Assembly: GCA_029961685.1 (NCBI GenBank)
Contig: JARWKL010000008.1
Coordinates: 6,264,501 to 6,328,500, forward strand
Direction of reading: 5' to 3'
Origin: Aristolochia californica
Lineage: Eukaryota; Streptophyta; Magnoliopsida; Piperales; Aristolochiaceae
Length of the DNA stretch: 64,000 nt
In this document: piece by piece, positions 11,919 to 23,550 of the stretch
Layout: each line of letters opens with the position of its first letter
How positions within the stretch are numbered: the first letter of the stretch is position 1
Notes under the pieces: generated by a model
The model's database searches: none
The model's input: only the letters and a program-made list of their open reading frames with translations
Told to the model about the DNA's origin: nothing
Program-made: the position numbers and the translations under genes

Positions 11919-11927
11919 TTTTATATA
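11919..11927 (-). promoter_or_regulatory. TATA box of the OTU gene
   Basis: The minus strand reads TATATAAAA, followed 5-20 bases downstream by an ACGTGA G-box-like core (11901-11914). It is placed correctly for a start near 11890. Confidence 0.6.
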
Positions 11928-13269
11928 AGGAATGTACGAGGATTCACCTGCATAACACGTCTTCTTGGGCGGACGGTGGATCTTTCCTTCTTCAAAAGTC
12001 GTTCGGGGGTAAAATTTAACTCTATCTTAGAGTGCACTTGAAAACAGATTTTAGTGTTAATACCCTTAAATAAAAAGTATGATATAAATAAGAAAATGAG
12101 TAATATTTAATAATATACTTAAATAGAATATATACTTAAATAAATAATTAACCAAAATAAACATAATTACTACACTTAACGTGTAGTATTAAAATATATT
12201 AATACCCTAATTAATAAAAAACTATATTATATTACAGTTTATTATAAATAAATACAATAATTATATGTGACTAGAATAAATTATTAAAAATTAATAAAAA
12301 ATTAAAAATAACATAAGCGAATATAATAAATAAATAATTTTTTTTTAATAACATAAGATATATGTTAACATTAAAACTCACTAATTTAATACAGTAATAA
12401 AAATACATAATAAATAAATAAATATATTAATTTATCAATAACATAATGTTTATGTATTATTAATTAATAATATATTGACACAAAATGTAAAACCATTGGT
12501 TTAATTAATTATAGCAATGGGATAATTAAACCAATTAATAATTACAGTTTATTATAAATTAATATACTAATTACGTGTGACAAGAATAAATTATTAAAAA
12601 TAAATAAAAAAGTTATAAATAACATAAAAAATATAGTAAATAAAAAAATTTATTTTTAATAACATAAGATATATTTTAACATTAAAACTCACTAATTTAA
12701 TTCAATAATAAAAAATAAATATATTAATTTATCTAAAACATAATATAGATTTTTACGTATTATTGATTAATAATATATTAAAACAATGTATAAAACCATT
12801 GGTTTAACACAAATTTTAATTAATTAATTAAACCAATTGATGATTACAGTTTATTATAAATTAATATACTAATTACTTGTACTAGAATAGATTTTAAAAA
12901 ATTGAAAAAAAGTAAAAAATAACAAAAGTGAATATATTTATCGAATAAATTATTTAATTGAACTGAATATATAAATAAAATTATTTTATTTATAACATAC
13001 TATGAATTGTTTACGTAATTAATAATATATTTTTATAAAATAAAAATAATTAGTTTAAATAATTATTAATAACATATATATATATATATAATTAAAAATT
13101 TTAAAAAAATGCTTCAAAATGAACCGAGTTACTCGTAATAGTCCACAATTTACAATATAAAAGTAAACATTTATGCTTTGGAATATAACAACGAGTTCGT
13201 GCATTTAAAAGCATCAACATACTAGTTTAGTACATACGAACGACAACATATATGTTCACAAACAATAAA

Positions 13270-14560
13270 GTACAACCATCAATAATCATTCCACATGCTA
13301 GTCGCTCTGGCATCTCAAAATTGTGCTGCTCTAGTAGATTCTAATACACACCGCCTCCACATGGTTGTTGATAGGTTGTCTTCATCCCCAAAATCATCAC
13401 TATCATCACTATCTTCATCCTTATTTACACTTGCTAATTGGACCTCATCACCTCTTCCACCAAGCTCATCATTCGAATTATCATCTTCCAATTCAAACAT
13501 ATCTTTGTAATCCTCTTTACGTATATAACTATGTAATATGCAACAAGTTATTACAATTTTCATCTGGATCTTATAAGAAAATGGAGGAGCACCTTTCAAC
13601 ATTTGAAATCGAGCTTTTGAAGCACCAAAAGTTTGTTCAATAATATTCCTCAAAGATGAGTGTCTTCGGTTGAATAACTCTTTATCATTTCTAGGAAGGT
13701 TACCTCCAAATTCTTGTAGATGATAACGAGTTCCTCGATATGGAGCCAAAAATCCTGGCATATTTGCATAACCAGCATCAACTAGATAATATTTACCTAC
13801 AGTACAAAATATATTCTACCTAAGATAATTGAAGATAAAATAGAAAAAAATACTACATAAAAATATATTATTTACCTTCAAGTACAAAGATTCTATCTCA
13901 GTAAGTCAATACGTCCTTCAGTACATGGGAATCAACTGTTGATCCCTCTCATCCAACAAGTACATAAGTGAATTGCATGTCAACTGCCATCACATTTTGT
14001 GAGAGATAACCTTTTCTATTCCAGAACCTTAGTTGTTCTTCAAGTGGGATGTTTGCTTTGACATGAGTTCCATCAATAGCCCCAATACAATCTTAATTAT
14101 ATCAATTCAATTAATACAAAGTAGCTGTAAATATTAATCTAAAATTGTTCATTAGAGGCCAAGTGATGTTACCCTAAAATATGGATAAAACATTGGATTG
14201 TTTAAAACCTTCGAGTGAGTACGTTCTAAAGGCCATTTGATGCAATCAAACTGAAGTTTGATAATATCATTTAACACCTTATTGAAATACCTACTTATGA
14301 TCCAGTTTGATCTATCAAACATCTTGGTTGTGACACTATACGATTGTTGTTGACCAACAGTTAGGAGAAAATATGCAAGTTGTTCTTCCACTGAGATGGT
14401 CTTTGTGGATGATAAAATCATTTACTTTAAAGTATCTCTGCCAATTTATGAAACACAATTTGATTCGTCCTGTAAACTTTTCAAAATTTAACAGGTGATT
14501 TCGCCAATACCTTTTGCAAATAGATCGGACCACCAATCCCACAAGGACATAGTACACGTC
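13270..14560 (-). pseudogene. Harbinger transposase (DDE_Tnp_4 / HARBI1-like) remnant
   Basis: Minus-strand pieces in order: an N-terminal HTH-like segment 'EEQLAYFLLTVG' (14152-14421); 'GAIDGTHVKANIP' with the first catalytic Asp (about 14020-14095); 'GFLAPYRGTRYHL' (near 13755); and 'RHSSLRNIIEQTFGASKARF' in a 148-aa open stretch (13315-13761), ending in an acidic tail. This is the usual order for the plant Harbinger ORF2. Stops and frame changes around 13900-14150 may be introns or decay. The enzyme cuts and pastes its element; this copy looks inactive. Confidence 0.88.
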
Positions 14561-14837
14561 TATTCCTATGGCTTAGATAGTATCTTCCCATTATGTACAA
14601 AATACATGTGAATATTATCATTCTTACAATCCTTTTTTTGTCTTTTTTAATATCCACAATGACGACTATAAAAATAATTCATGTTTCTTGCTAAATGTCA
14701 TAAACAAAAAATCATACCCTTTTCTTCAATCATAACCTATTTTCAATCACACCTTTATACAACCATATCCAGTCACACATCCACAATATTCATCCACACA
14801 ATAAGAACACAACCATATCCAATTACACATCCACACA

Positions 14838-14890
14838 ATATTCATCCAAATGTTATATGATCGAGAAGTTTGTTGTCTTCTTCCAGCCAT
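14838..14890 (-). pseudogene. Harbinger ORF1 (Myb/SANT-like) start, truncated
   Basis: From ATG at 14890 the minus strand reads 'MAGRRQQTSRSYNIWM', matching the ORF1 start in the right-hand element (17627). The rest of ORF1 is missing here. In this superfamily ORF1 is the DNA-binding partner of the transposase. Confidence 0.65.
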
Positions 14891-15299
14891 TTATAATCTA
14901 AATCCGAGATGGTCCTCAAGGAAATAAAATTTATCAAACAACCGTTACCCGTCGTAGTAACTAGGGAGACACGGAAACACAAACAACAAAAAACAAAATA
15001 CCATGTGGTGGATATTTATAATACCCAAATCTCCTCACCACGTACCAAGAGCATTCCAAAGCACTTCAAACATATTCAACAACATTCTAAAAAATTTCAC
15101 AATTAATCGAACTAATTCCATTGCAAATGACTAGAAATATGCAAAAACACACTCATAAAGTTCAAATTCACCGAACACCCCTAGTAGAGCCCCATACGAC
15201 TATGCGGTTACTACGAACCATACATTGTCAGTGATGGGGGTCGAGTTTCGTTGGCTAATGGCCACCCGTGTAGGCGACTCAACCTTATTTGAACTGGAC

Positions 15300-15840
15300 T
15301 AAACACCCTAAACCCTAAACCCTAACCGAGAACCCTAACCACCTTAAAACCCCTAAAAACCCCAAACCCTAAACCCTAGACCTTAACACCCCTAAACCCT
15401 AAACCCTAACTGAGAACCCTAACAAATTAAAATAAACCCTAGACCTTAAAACCCCTAAAAGCCCCAAACCCTAAACCCTAACCGAGTAAACTAAAAAATC
15501 AAAATAAACCCTAACCCTAAACCCTAGACCTTAAAACCCCTAAAAGCTCCAAACACTAAACCCTAAGCCCTTAAAACACTATCACCCCAAAACCGAGAAC
15601 CCTAAGTTTTTTTTAAAAAACCATAAACCCTAATTCCAGACCTAAAGACTAAACCCTAGACCTTCAAAACCCTAAAAGTCCCAAACCCCAACTCTAATCC
15701 TGAAATTAAACCCTATCAAGACGAAATTGAACCATAACCCTAAATCCCACAATTAGACCACAATCAAGAAAAATTACGAACATAAATTAAAATTAAATCA
15801 AATACAAAACTAAATCAGTTGAAAAAAATTTAGGGTTTCG
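15300..15840 (+). repeat. Telomere-like CCCTAAA tract in Harbinger 1
   Basis: Many perfect and degenerate copies of the plant telomere unit (ccctaaa) are mixed with 'cccctaaaa' variants. The mirror tract (ttaggg) is at 16920-17240 in the other Harbinger copy, so it is part of the transposon and not a chromosome end. Confidence 0.85.
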
Positions 15841-16919
15841 GCTTACCTTCTGAAATTTGGGGAAAATCACCACTGGATAGGAAAATCTAAGTCCAATTGA
15901 AGAAATTGACACCTAAATGTCAAAAAATGAAGAAAATCAAAACTAAAATAGTTAAATCAAAGGAAATCAAGGGGAAGGAAAGAGAAGAGTGAGAGCGAGA
16001 AGGGAGAGGGAGGCCAAGAGCGAGAAGAGAGGGAGGCTGATAGGGAAAAGAGGGAGACAAGAGAGGGAGAAGGAAGAGGGAGTCCGAGGGACATAGGGAG
16101 AGGAGATGCATAGAAGAGAAGAAGGGATAGGGGAGAGGAGACACGAAGATGAGAGGAATGAAGCGAGCAATGATGAGAGAAAGCAGAGAGAGAAGACGAA
16201 AGGAAGAAGATGGGGCGAAAAAAATCATTGGGAGACAAAGGCCGAGGGAGAGGGAGAGCAGAAGGGAAATGAGGGGTTTTTTTTCTTTCGGGGGGGGGGG
16301 GGAGAGAAACGTGGGACACACGATTCATGTTAATGAATCACAAAATAGGTATGAATCAGCTTTCCCCAATTTTTGCCTGATTCAAATGAAGTGGAATTCA
16401 TTCTACACTAACAGCTTAATCTAATGAAGTAAGTAATGCGGGAGTAATTCAAGTCCACTTCATTTCGGACGGCCCACCCCCCCCCCTTAGTTTATATTTT
16501 GACGTTGTTAGTGGTACACCAATGCCCAGTTCATATTGATGAACCAGATGAATTCGAAGATGACACCCATGGTTTAATTTCCAGAATGAGGATTCCTTAG
16601 TTTTTTCCAATTCATCTGAATGAACCGTTGGGACACGTTGTCGTCTCCCGATTTTTTTTTCCTTTCTCTCTCAGTCTCCTTCTTCCTCCCGCATTTTCTT
16701 CTCCCTCTAGGCCTCCTTCTCCCTTCTCCCTTCTCCCCCTTGGTCTCCCTCTCCCTTCTCCCTATCGTTGCTTTCTTTTCCCTTAAAAGACCTCCCAATT
16801 CCTTCTATTTCCCCCATTTTGATTTCGATTTTCCACATTTTGATGTCGATTTCTTCAATTCTACTTCGATTTCCCTTGATTTCTCCATTGGGCTTTGATT
16901 TTCCCCAAATTTCAAAAGG

Positions 16920-17240
16920 TAACCCTAAACCCTAATTTTTTTTCAATCAATATAGTGTTGTATTTGATTTAATTTTAATTTATGTGTGCGTAATTTGTAT
17001 TGATTGTTTAGTTACTACATAATTTTGGGATTTAGGGTTAGGGTTTGGGGATTTAGAATTTTTAAGGTTTAGGGTTTGGGTTTTTAGGGTTTGTAAGGTT
17101 TAGGGTTTAGGATTTATGTTCTGGGATTAGGGTTTAGGGTTAATAGTAGTTAGGTTTAGAGTTTTTGTGCCATTAGGGTTTAGGGGCAATGAGTTTGGGG
17201 TGATAGGATTTAGGGTTTAGGGTTTAGGGGGTTTAGGCCG
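16920..17240 (+). repeat. Telomere-like TTTAGGG tract in Harbinger 2
   Basis: Degenerate 'gggttta' units fill this stretch. It sits at the same element position as the tract at 15300-15840, in inverse orientation. Confidence 0.85.
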
Positions 17241-17626
17241 GTTCAAACAAGGCTGAGTCACTTGCACTAACATCCATTAGCCAATGAAACTTGACCCCTA
17301 TCACTAACAAGGTACAATTCGTAGTGACTGCGAAGTTATATGGGGCTCTACCAGCGGTGTTCGGTGAATTTGGACTTGATGAGTATGTTTTTTTATTTTT
17401 TAGGGCATCTACAATGGAATTAGTTTGATAAATTTTGAAATGTTATAGAATGTTGTTGAATAATTTTTAAGTGATATGGAATGATCTTGCCATGTGGTGA
17501 GGAGATTAGGGTGTTATAAATATCCACCACATGGTATTTTTTTTAGTGGTTTGTGTTTCCATGTGTCCCTTGTTACTATGACGGGTATATTTTTCCCATG
17601 AGGACCATCTTGGATTTAGATTATAA

Positions 17627-17870
17627 ATGGTTGAAAGACGACAGCAAAATGTTCGATCATATGACATTTGGACCTTTGAAGAAGACAACAAAAAGCTCGA
17701 CATCTTGGTCGAGCAGGTCAATATAGGGAACAAGTTGCCCAATGGGGTTTGAAAGCATGAGGTATATATGGATTGTGTCAATAAGTTCAATGAAGATGCA
17801 GTCAATAAAAAACTATTGAACAGTTCAAGAATCGAACAAGATCATGGAAGAAAATTTACTAAACAGTAAC
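17627..17870 (+). pseudogene. Harbinger ORF1, Myb/SANT-like DNA-binding protein, broken
   Basis: From ATG 17627 the frame reads 'MVERRQQNVRSYDIWTFEED', then 'LDILVEQVNIGNKLPNG', a stop, then 'HEVYMDCVNKFNED'. The W-x-EED start of a trihelix/Myb-like domain and the 'GNKLPNG' turn are typical of PIF ORF1 and related plant Myb_DNA-bind_3 proteins. One in-frame stop and loss of the C-terminus make it a pseudogene. Confidence 0.7.
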
Positions 17871-17889
17871 GAACTGTCTCAACATTAGT

Positions 17890-18040
17890 AGGTGCAACGG
17901 ATGATGCAGACAGCAATGATAGCGATGGTCTTGTGGATGAGGGTAGCCAATCAAAAAACATTCGGATGCAGTGTACATTATAATCCAAAAGAGTCGCACA
18001 ATATCGAGATGCCATAGCGACTCGCATGTGGGATGATAAA
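17890..18040 (+). pseudogene. C-terminal tail of Harbinger transposase
   Basis: This reads as an Asp/Ser-rich segment followed by 'QYRDAIATRMWDD', the usual end of plant Harbinger transposases. It corresponds to 13270-13400 in element 1. The catalytic part between ORF1 and this tail is deleted. Confidence 0.65.
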
Positions 18041-19069
18041 TGACAGTTGTATCTTATTGCTTTTGAACATGTATCTTGTCGTTCATTTGTACTAAACTAG
18101 TAACTTGATGTTTTTAATATTAAAGGCACGAACTCGTTGTTGAATAATCTATCTTAGGTTATTAATAAAATAATATATTTATTTATTTATTATACTCATT
18201 AATTTTTATTACTATATTGAACTAGATATTTAAGTCTGGTAATTAAAATATAGTTCAAGTATGCATTTGATCAATTATTTTTCAATAATTATCCCATTTT
18301 TATAAATAATTAAATTAATCATTTTAATTATTTATTATTTTAGTGATTAAATAGTGGTAATTAAAACATTATTAAATCAAACATTTGATCAATTATTTTG
18401 GTTTAATTAACCAATTTGTATAATTAATAAAACCAATTAATAATTAAATTTATTAAATAGTTTAAATTTAACAAAAAAATATTATTATTAATAATACGTA
18501 AAAATATATATGGTGTGTTAAAGTAAGCATTTGACCAATTCTTTTTGTTTAATCATTCTTTTTTATGTTAAAGTATATCTTATGTTATTAATAAATTAAT
18601 AACTTAATTTATTATATTCATTTATGTTATTTTTAACTTTATTTTTTTACAATTAATCATGTGCACAGTTAATTGGTTCACGTAATTACTGTATTAATGT
18701 ACAATAAATTGCAATCATTAAATAACATAATATCTAATTTAATTAATTAGTATGTTAATATATTTTAATTATACATTAAATTACTTATTAGTGTAGTAAT
18801 CATGTTTTTTTTATCTAATTTGGTGTTTAGGTATTATGTTTTATTTAAGTATATTATTACACGTTACTCATTCTCTTGTTTTTGTCATATTTCTCATTTT
18901 GGGGCACTAACACTGGAAATTGTTTTTCAGTGCACATAAACTTGTCTATAGAACTTGTCTATACTAACACCAAATAGGAAGTTGAAGTTTATGTAGATGG
19001 TTCAAATGAACTTTAACTTGAATTTGAAGTTCAAGTTCAAGTTGACACTTGCGTCGACTAACCCCAACA

Positions 19070-19092
19070 CCCCCCCCCCCCCCCCCCCCCCC
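19070..19092 (+). repeat. 23-base C homopolymer
   Basis: An uninterrupted run of C directly outside the right terminus of Harbinger 2. Other long G/C runs are at 16290-16302, 16477-16486, 22927-22952, 23173-23186 and 52050-52065. Confidence 0.9.
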
Positions 19093-19247
19093 TCCTATTG
19101 GTGACTGCTTGGGCTAGGCAAACAAGTGCGGACCCGACGACGGACTTGGTAGACTCGGATCCGTATACCAAAGGGTTCTGGTATGACTTCTAGTACTGTC
19201 GGAGATGATGAAAAAGTTAGCTGGTCTGTTTTTTTTTTTTTTTTTTT

Positions 19248-19568
19248 TGTAGAAATTAGATTCCCTAATTCAAAACTAACGAGAGCAATAATAATCGCAA
19301 AAGAAAAAAAAACACGAAAACACACAAGATTTATACATGATCGCCTTAAGGTGAGACTTCATTCCGTCTTCCGCCTTTGCAATAATTAACTATGAAGATG
19401 AAATAGTTTACGAGAGAAATCGCACACACATATGTTTTTCTCTAACCTCTCTCAGCCGCAACTGATGATCCTCCTCCGAGTGATAATACCCTAACAATGG
19501 TACCCCAATCCACGACACAACGATCTAGGTGAAGCATAAGATGTCAATTAGGCTTCATAACTTAACAT
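19248..19568 (-). repeat. Lone LTR of a Tork-like copia family
   Basis: The reverse complement aligns with the LTR at 51865-52338: both share a 'GCTCTCGTTAGTTT' block, a 'CTATTTCATCTT' block and a 'TGTTAA...CTAATT' start. It ends at ...TTAACA (19568). No internal sequence of this family is adjacent, so it is a solo LTR or fragment. A T18-T19 run precedes it at about 19230-19247. Confidence 0.7.
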
Positions 19569-20478
19569 TTTTAATTGGGCAATTTGAGGGAAAGGGTTTT
19601 CTTCGGGATCAATAGGTGAGAAAAGTTGAAGTTGTTTTGGTTGTTGGATATATTTTGTTATCAAATGGGGGATCAAGCATGGAAATGCCAAAGAAGGTGG
19701 TGTTAGGAGTTCTTAAGATGAGATGGGGGTGGAGGTGGAGGTTGAGGATAATCGTGTTTTGATATGGGGTACATAACATAGTAATTGAACTTTATTCAAA
19801 GGCTCTCTTAGGAAGCAGACTTCAGTTCTCCTTTTTGTACATTACTTTAGAAAGATCATTTGGTGATTTCTTTTTCTTTTTTCCCCTTTTTTTAACCGTT
19901 ATCTTCATCTTTATTTTTAGTGAAATCTTAACAACCTATAGAATCACAATCCAAGTACTATTTATAATCACTTTTTTGTAGTAGCTTGCCAGTTGTGCAT
20001 GTCATCATCTTTTAAAAGGGTTGCTAGTATTTTCCTTGCAACCATGGTCTTTATTTTCAAAGCCCAAAACCCAAAAACGACAACTTGACCAAACTATTAA
20101 AGTGTTTTGATATCAATTAACATGAAAAGGCATGATCTGACCAAAACAAGTCATATGTTAATCACATTCCTCATGCCACCAAATTACATTCTATTGGTAT
20201 AAAGATCTCCATTGAGATAATTTTGATGATAAGAAATACTTGATTTATTAATAAGTATAAAGTATACCTTAATAGTACAAAAAAATCCCAAATGAAATTT
20301 CTAGTAAAATAGCCCATTGAAAAGGGAAACCAAAAAGTCATACCGACCAAACAACATAGCAGCAGTTGTTCAACTAGATGGGACAATTTTCTAGAAGCAA
20401 TCATTTGGGGCTATGATAAGAACCTCTTCAAGGTCTTATCTTATTAGCTTCCAAAACAGGAATTAAGGTTTTTCTAGG
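19569..20478. other. Unassigned non-coding stretch
   Basis: I see no conserved protein, RNA gene or terminal repeats here. Part may belong to the internal region of the element whose 5' LTR starts at 21195. Confidence 0.4.
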
Positions 20479-20520
20479 CAAGGGAGAGATAGAGAGATAG
20501 ATAGATAGATAGATAGAAAG

Positions 20521-20587
<67 letters not shown>
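20479..20587 (+). repeat. Compound microsatellite (GATA)n then (GA)n
   Basis: About 14 GATA-type units (some interrupted) are followed by about 24 GA dinucleotides. On the minus strand this is a CT/TATC-rich tract upstream of more pyrimidine-rich sequence. Confidence 0.95.
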
Positions 20588-20593
<6 letters not shown>

Positions 20594-21194
20594 AGGGGAG
20601 AGAAGGGGAAGAGCTTTAGGAGAGGGAGAGGAGACCAAGGATCGAGGGAAGAACGAGTGATCACTAGAGTTCAATCCAAGAAGCAGTAGATTGGCAGAAG
20701 ATCAACCTTCTTGCACAACAACAACAGATGATCCTCTTACTATCCTCAATGACTGACCAGCAAGGCAGGAGGCTATTCGAGTAGAGGCAAAAGGGATATC
20801 TTCCATAAGGCAATCCCGAGCAGATACCAAGATGTTGTATATGTGATTTTAGTTGGCTGCACTCATTACTCGTGACATAACAAACAATCACGGGTCTTGT
20901 GACAACTTTAGCATCAAATTAGCACAAGGCAAAGTAGAAATCTAAATAAGGCAATGTAGAGATAATACCAAACACTAGACATGCATGAAATCGGTGCAAA
21001 AGACCATCATGCAAAACATATTGTTTCATAAAGAAGTAAAGGGGAAAATAACTTATCTTTTTTGAATCAGCATAGGCAGTCTTCTTCAAACCGAATGCCC
21101 ATAAAATATTCAATATAAATTATTATCTTCATGTCTCATAATACGAAAAACAATGAAGCAACCTAGAATCTTGAAATCATTGCTCTGATACCAT
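20588..21194 (-). mobile_element. Leader of LTR element P with primer-binding site
   Basis: A primer-binding site TGGTATCAGAGC (minus strand, 21183-21194) directly abuts an LTR that starts at 21195. The sequence to its left is therefore the 5' internal region of a minus-strand retrotransposon. No gag is recognisable and no 3' LTR was found, so P is truncated or non-autonomous. Confidence 0.65.
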
Positions 21195-21360
21195 GTTGAT
21201 TTTAAGATTCCATAATATTAAGGTATTCAACATAGAGTTTAGCAGAGAAGAGGAAAGGAGGAGAGGAGAAGGAGTGACGTGAGGTGAATGAAGAGAGATG
21301 TAAGAATGGATGTGAAGGAAAGAGAGAGGTAAGAATGGATGTGAAGGAAAGACAGAGAGA

Positions 21361-21600
21361 TGGACATGTATAGGAGAGAAGAAAGGGGAGATAAGGGTTG
21401 TGGAAGATATCCAAACCCTCCCTCTTAGCAAGGGGAGAATAAGGGTTGTAGTCCATAGGATGGCATCGATCCAAGCAGAGAGATGGACATGTATAGGAGA
21501 GAAGACAGGGGAGATAAGGTTTGTGGAAGATATCCAAACCCTCCCTCTTAGCAAGGGGAGAATAAGGGTTGTATTCCATACGGATGGCATCGATCCGAGC
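21361..21600 (+). repeat. Tandem duplication, 123-bp period
   Basis: Two nearly identical copies begin 'tggacatgtatagg' at 21361 and 21484. Each ends in 'ggatggcatcgatcc', which is also the terminus of the hAT-like element. The duplication therefore took in the end of that element and postdates its insertion. Confidence 0.85.
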
Positions 21601-23390
21601 CGAGCCCGAACCTACCTATGTTCGAGCCGAGCTTGATTTAAATATTTTGAAATTGAGCTCGAGCCGACCCTAGTCTTGAGCCTAAAATTTTTATCGAGCT
21701 CGAGCCCAATAATTTTAATCGAGTTCGAGTCGAGCTCGAGCTTCAACATTCATTTAAAACTTTTCAAAAAATACATGTCTCGAGTTCGAGCTCCAACATA
21801 CATTTAAAACTTTTCAAAAAATACATGTCAAATAATTTTATATAAAATTATGCATACATTTTACATATAATTGGGCATGACCTCTACTTAAAATTGGGCA
21901 TAAGGGTGGCATCAAATCCAGCTGAGTCCGAACCTTGTTCGAGCCGAGCTTGATTTAAATATTTTGAACTCGAGCTCGAGTAGCCCTAACCTCGAGCCTA
22001 AAATTGTAATCAAGCTCGAGCTCGAGCTCTAGCCGAGTTCAAGCTTAACCTACATTTAATACTTTACATAAAATATATGTCAAATAAATTATATAAACCT
22101 ACATTTAATACTTTACATAAAATATATGTCAAATAAATTATATAAACCTACATTTAATACTTTACATAAAATATATGTCAAATAAATTATATATATAATT
22201 ATGCATACATTTTAAAAAAAGAATGATAGGGAGGTTCGGGATTGAATCTCGATAATGGATTAGAATGCATCAATATTAATATTTTTACCCAAAATGTTTT
22301 CTAGCTTATTTTGTAATTTTTGAATCTGGCCATAAATTACTATGGCCTCCTTAGTGTTCCGGTTGAATATTTATATTCTAGGAAAAACATTTCTTGTTTT
22401 TCCTATGATACATATTTTCAAAAACACTTTGAATAAAATCCTATTACTATTAGTGACTTACTAGAAAATTACAAGAAATATTTTAAAATTTTTTTAGGAA
22501 AGTTAAATGGACCTCTTATTGCCTCTTCTAGGGAAATAAATAAAAATTAATAATTAATCTAATATATTACTATATTTATCGATAAAGTTTTAATAAAATA
22601 AAATATCAAACACAAATTTCTATGAAAATTGCCTCATGCTAAAAGTATTATAGTATCAACTGTCAAATACTTATTCAAAAATTTTCTACATGGTTTTCTA
22701 GCCCATCTTGGCAGGAGAATCTTACTTAGAAAATTATATGATTTTTAATAAGAATTTTCAATTAGAAGAATATTACAAAAAAAAACACGAGAAATAGTCC
22801 CTAGGAACGTATTTATATTAAAATATTTTTTCAATTTCTTCAAGAACCACGAGGAAGGGACAACTAGAGTTTAAGCAAGAATTTCTTTTTCTCTTGTTTA
22901 TGATCTAGCATGAGCGAATGTAGCATGGGGGGGGGGGGGGGGGGGGGGGGGGAAAGAATTTTTTTTACCTTAACTTAGGTATCTCTGGTTTTTCCACTGA
23001 GACAATGCAGAGGGAAGGGGGTTAGCGGCACTGGCCAGGACCTGTCGTCAGGGATGACAACTGCGACAGAAACAGAGGCGATGGCAGATGAAGGAAGGAA
23101 GAAATCGAACCAAAGATGACAAATGCGACCAACGAACAGCTATCAACGGCAACAAAGGTGGCGACAGTAACACCCCCCCCCCCCCCTCGCTCCCGGTCCT
23201 GACTCTTGAGCCCGTTAACGAGCTAGCTCGTGAGCTTTCCAACCGAACTATGGTTCGTTCGAGCTCGGCTCATTAACACAAAGAAGCCTTATCTAGATCT
23301 CAAAATCGGTTCGAGATCCAGATAAATTGAATAGAACCAAGCCAAGCTCGAGTCGTTTGCGAACCAACTCGGTTCGATGCCACCCCTAGT
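21581..23390. mobile_element. hAT-like non-autonomous DNA transposon
   Basis: The termini are inverted repeats of the type GG(A/G)TGGCATCGA(T/A)CCGAG (left at 21582, right ending GCCACCC at about 23388), resembling plant hAT ends. The subterminal regions are dense in GAGCTCGAGC-type motifs. A second copy of the left end is at about 21905, so the element is internally duplicated or nested. There is no transposase. It also contains 26-G (22927-22952) and 14-C (23173-23186) runs. The 8-bp target duplication could not be resolved. Confidence 0.6.
22047..22193 (+). repeat. Three tandem copies of a 49-bp unit
   Basis: The units start at 22047, 22096 and 22145 with 'aacctacatttaatac' and are identical or nearly so, which implies recent amplification inside the hAT-like element. 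Confidence 0.93.
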
Positions 23391-23550
23391 TGTGGATGAT
23401 ATCCAAACCCTCCCCCTTAGCCTTTATTTATAGATGTAAAGATTACATAAATTAAAAGTATACTCTTCACCCTAGAGAGAGTAAGGAAGATACAAAAAAC
23501 TTAAGATATTTACAATAATGACACCCCAAGCTTGTCTATGTTTTTCAACA

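Larger units (their letters stand above)
12005..16412 (-). mobile_element. PIF/Harbinger-like DNA transposon 1 (left, minus)
   Basis: It contains a degenerate Harbinger transposase, the start of the Myb-like ORF1, a telomere-like tract and a purine-rich segment near its 5' end. It aligns in inverse orientation with 16507-19066 over several blocks, including 15160-15300 against the reverse complement of 17230-17380 and 12028-12170 against the reverse complement of 18790-18935. Inner terminus is CTAAC at 16412; outer terminus near 12005 (GGGGGTAAA) is weakly defined. The interior 12040-13290 is extremely AT-rich and holds no gene. Confidence 0.7.
16507..19066 (+). mobile_element. PIF/Harbinger-like DNA transposon 2 (right, plus)
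   Basis: It runs from an inner GTTAGTGG terminus to an outer ...CGACTAACCCC terminus. It keeps the ORF1 start and the last codons of ORF2 but has lost most of the transposase. It is inverted relative to element 1 and separated from it by about 95 bp that contains a 10-C run (16477-16486). The stretch 18040-18930 is AT-rich with no gene. Confidence 0.68.
21195..23550 (-). repeat. 5' LTR of element P, interrupted by a hAT-like element
   Basis: The LTR begins TGTTGAAAAACATAG at 23550 and ends ...AAAATCAACA at 21195 on the minus strand. The 21581-23390 part is a separate DNA transposon, leaving an LTR of about 0.55 kb. The right edge (23550) abuts a copia gag fragment in opposite orientation. 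Confidence 0.65.

Noticed and set aside
15920..16420. Overlapping ORFs of 67-133 codons on both strands near 16 kb
   Set aside because: They translate a purine-rich low-complexity tract inside the Harbinger element (Ser/Pro/Leu on one strand, Arg/Glu on the other) with no conserved domain.
15300..17240. True telomere or chromosome-fusion scar
   Set aside because: The two tracts are mirrored, degenerate, and lie at equivalent positions inside two copies of one transposon.
20428..20674. ORFs with SLSLSLS and YLSIYLSI repeats
   Set aside because: Direct translation of the (GATA)n(GA)n microsatellite.
22035..22200. CRISPR-like array (regularly repeated 49-bp units)
   Set aside because: Only three units with no distinct spacers, inside a plant hAT-like transposon.
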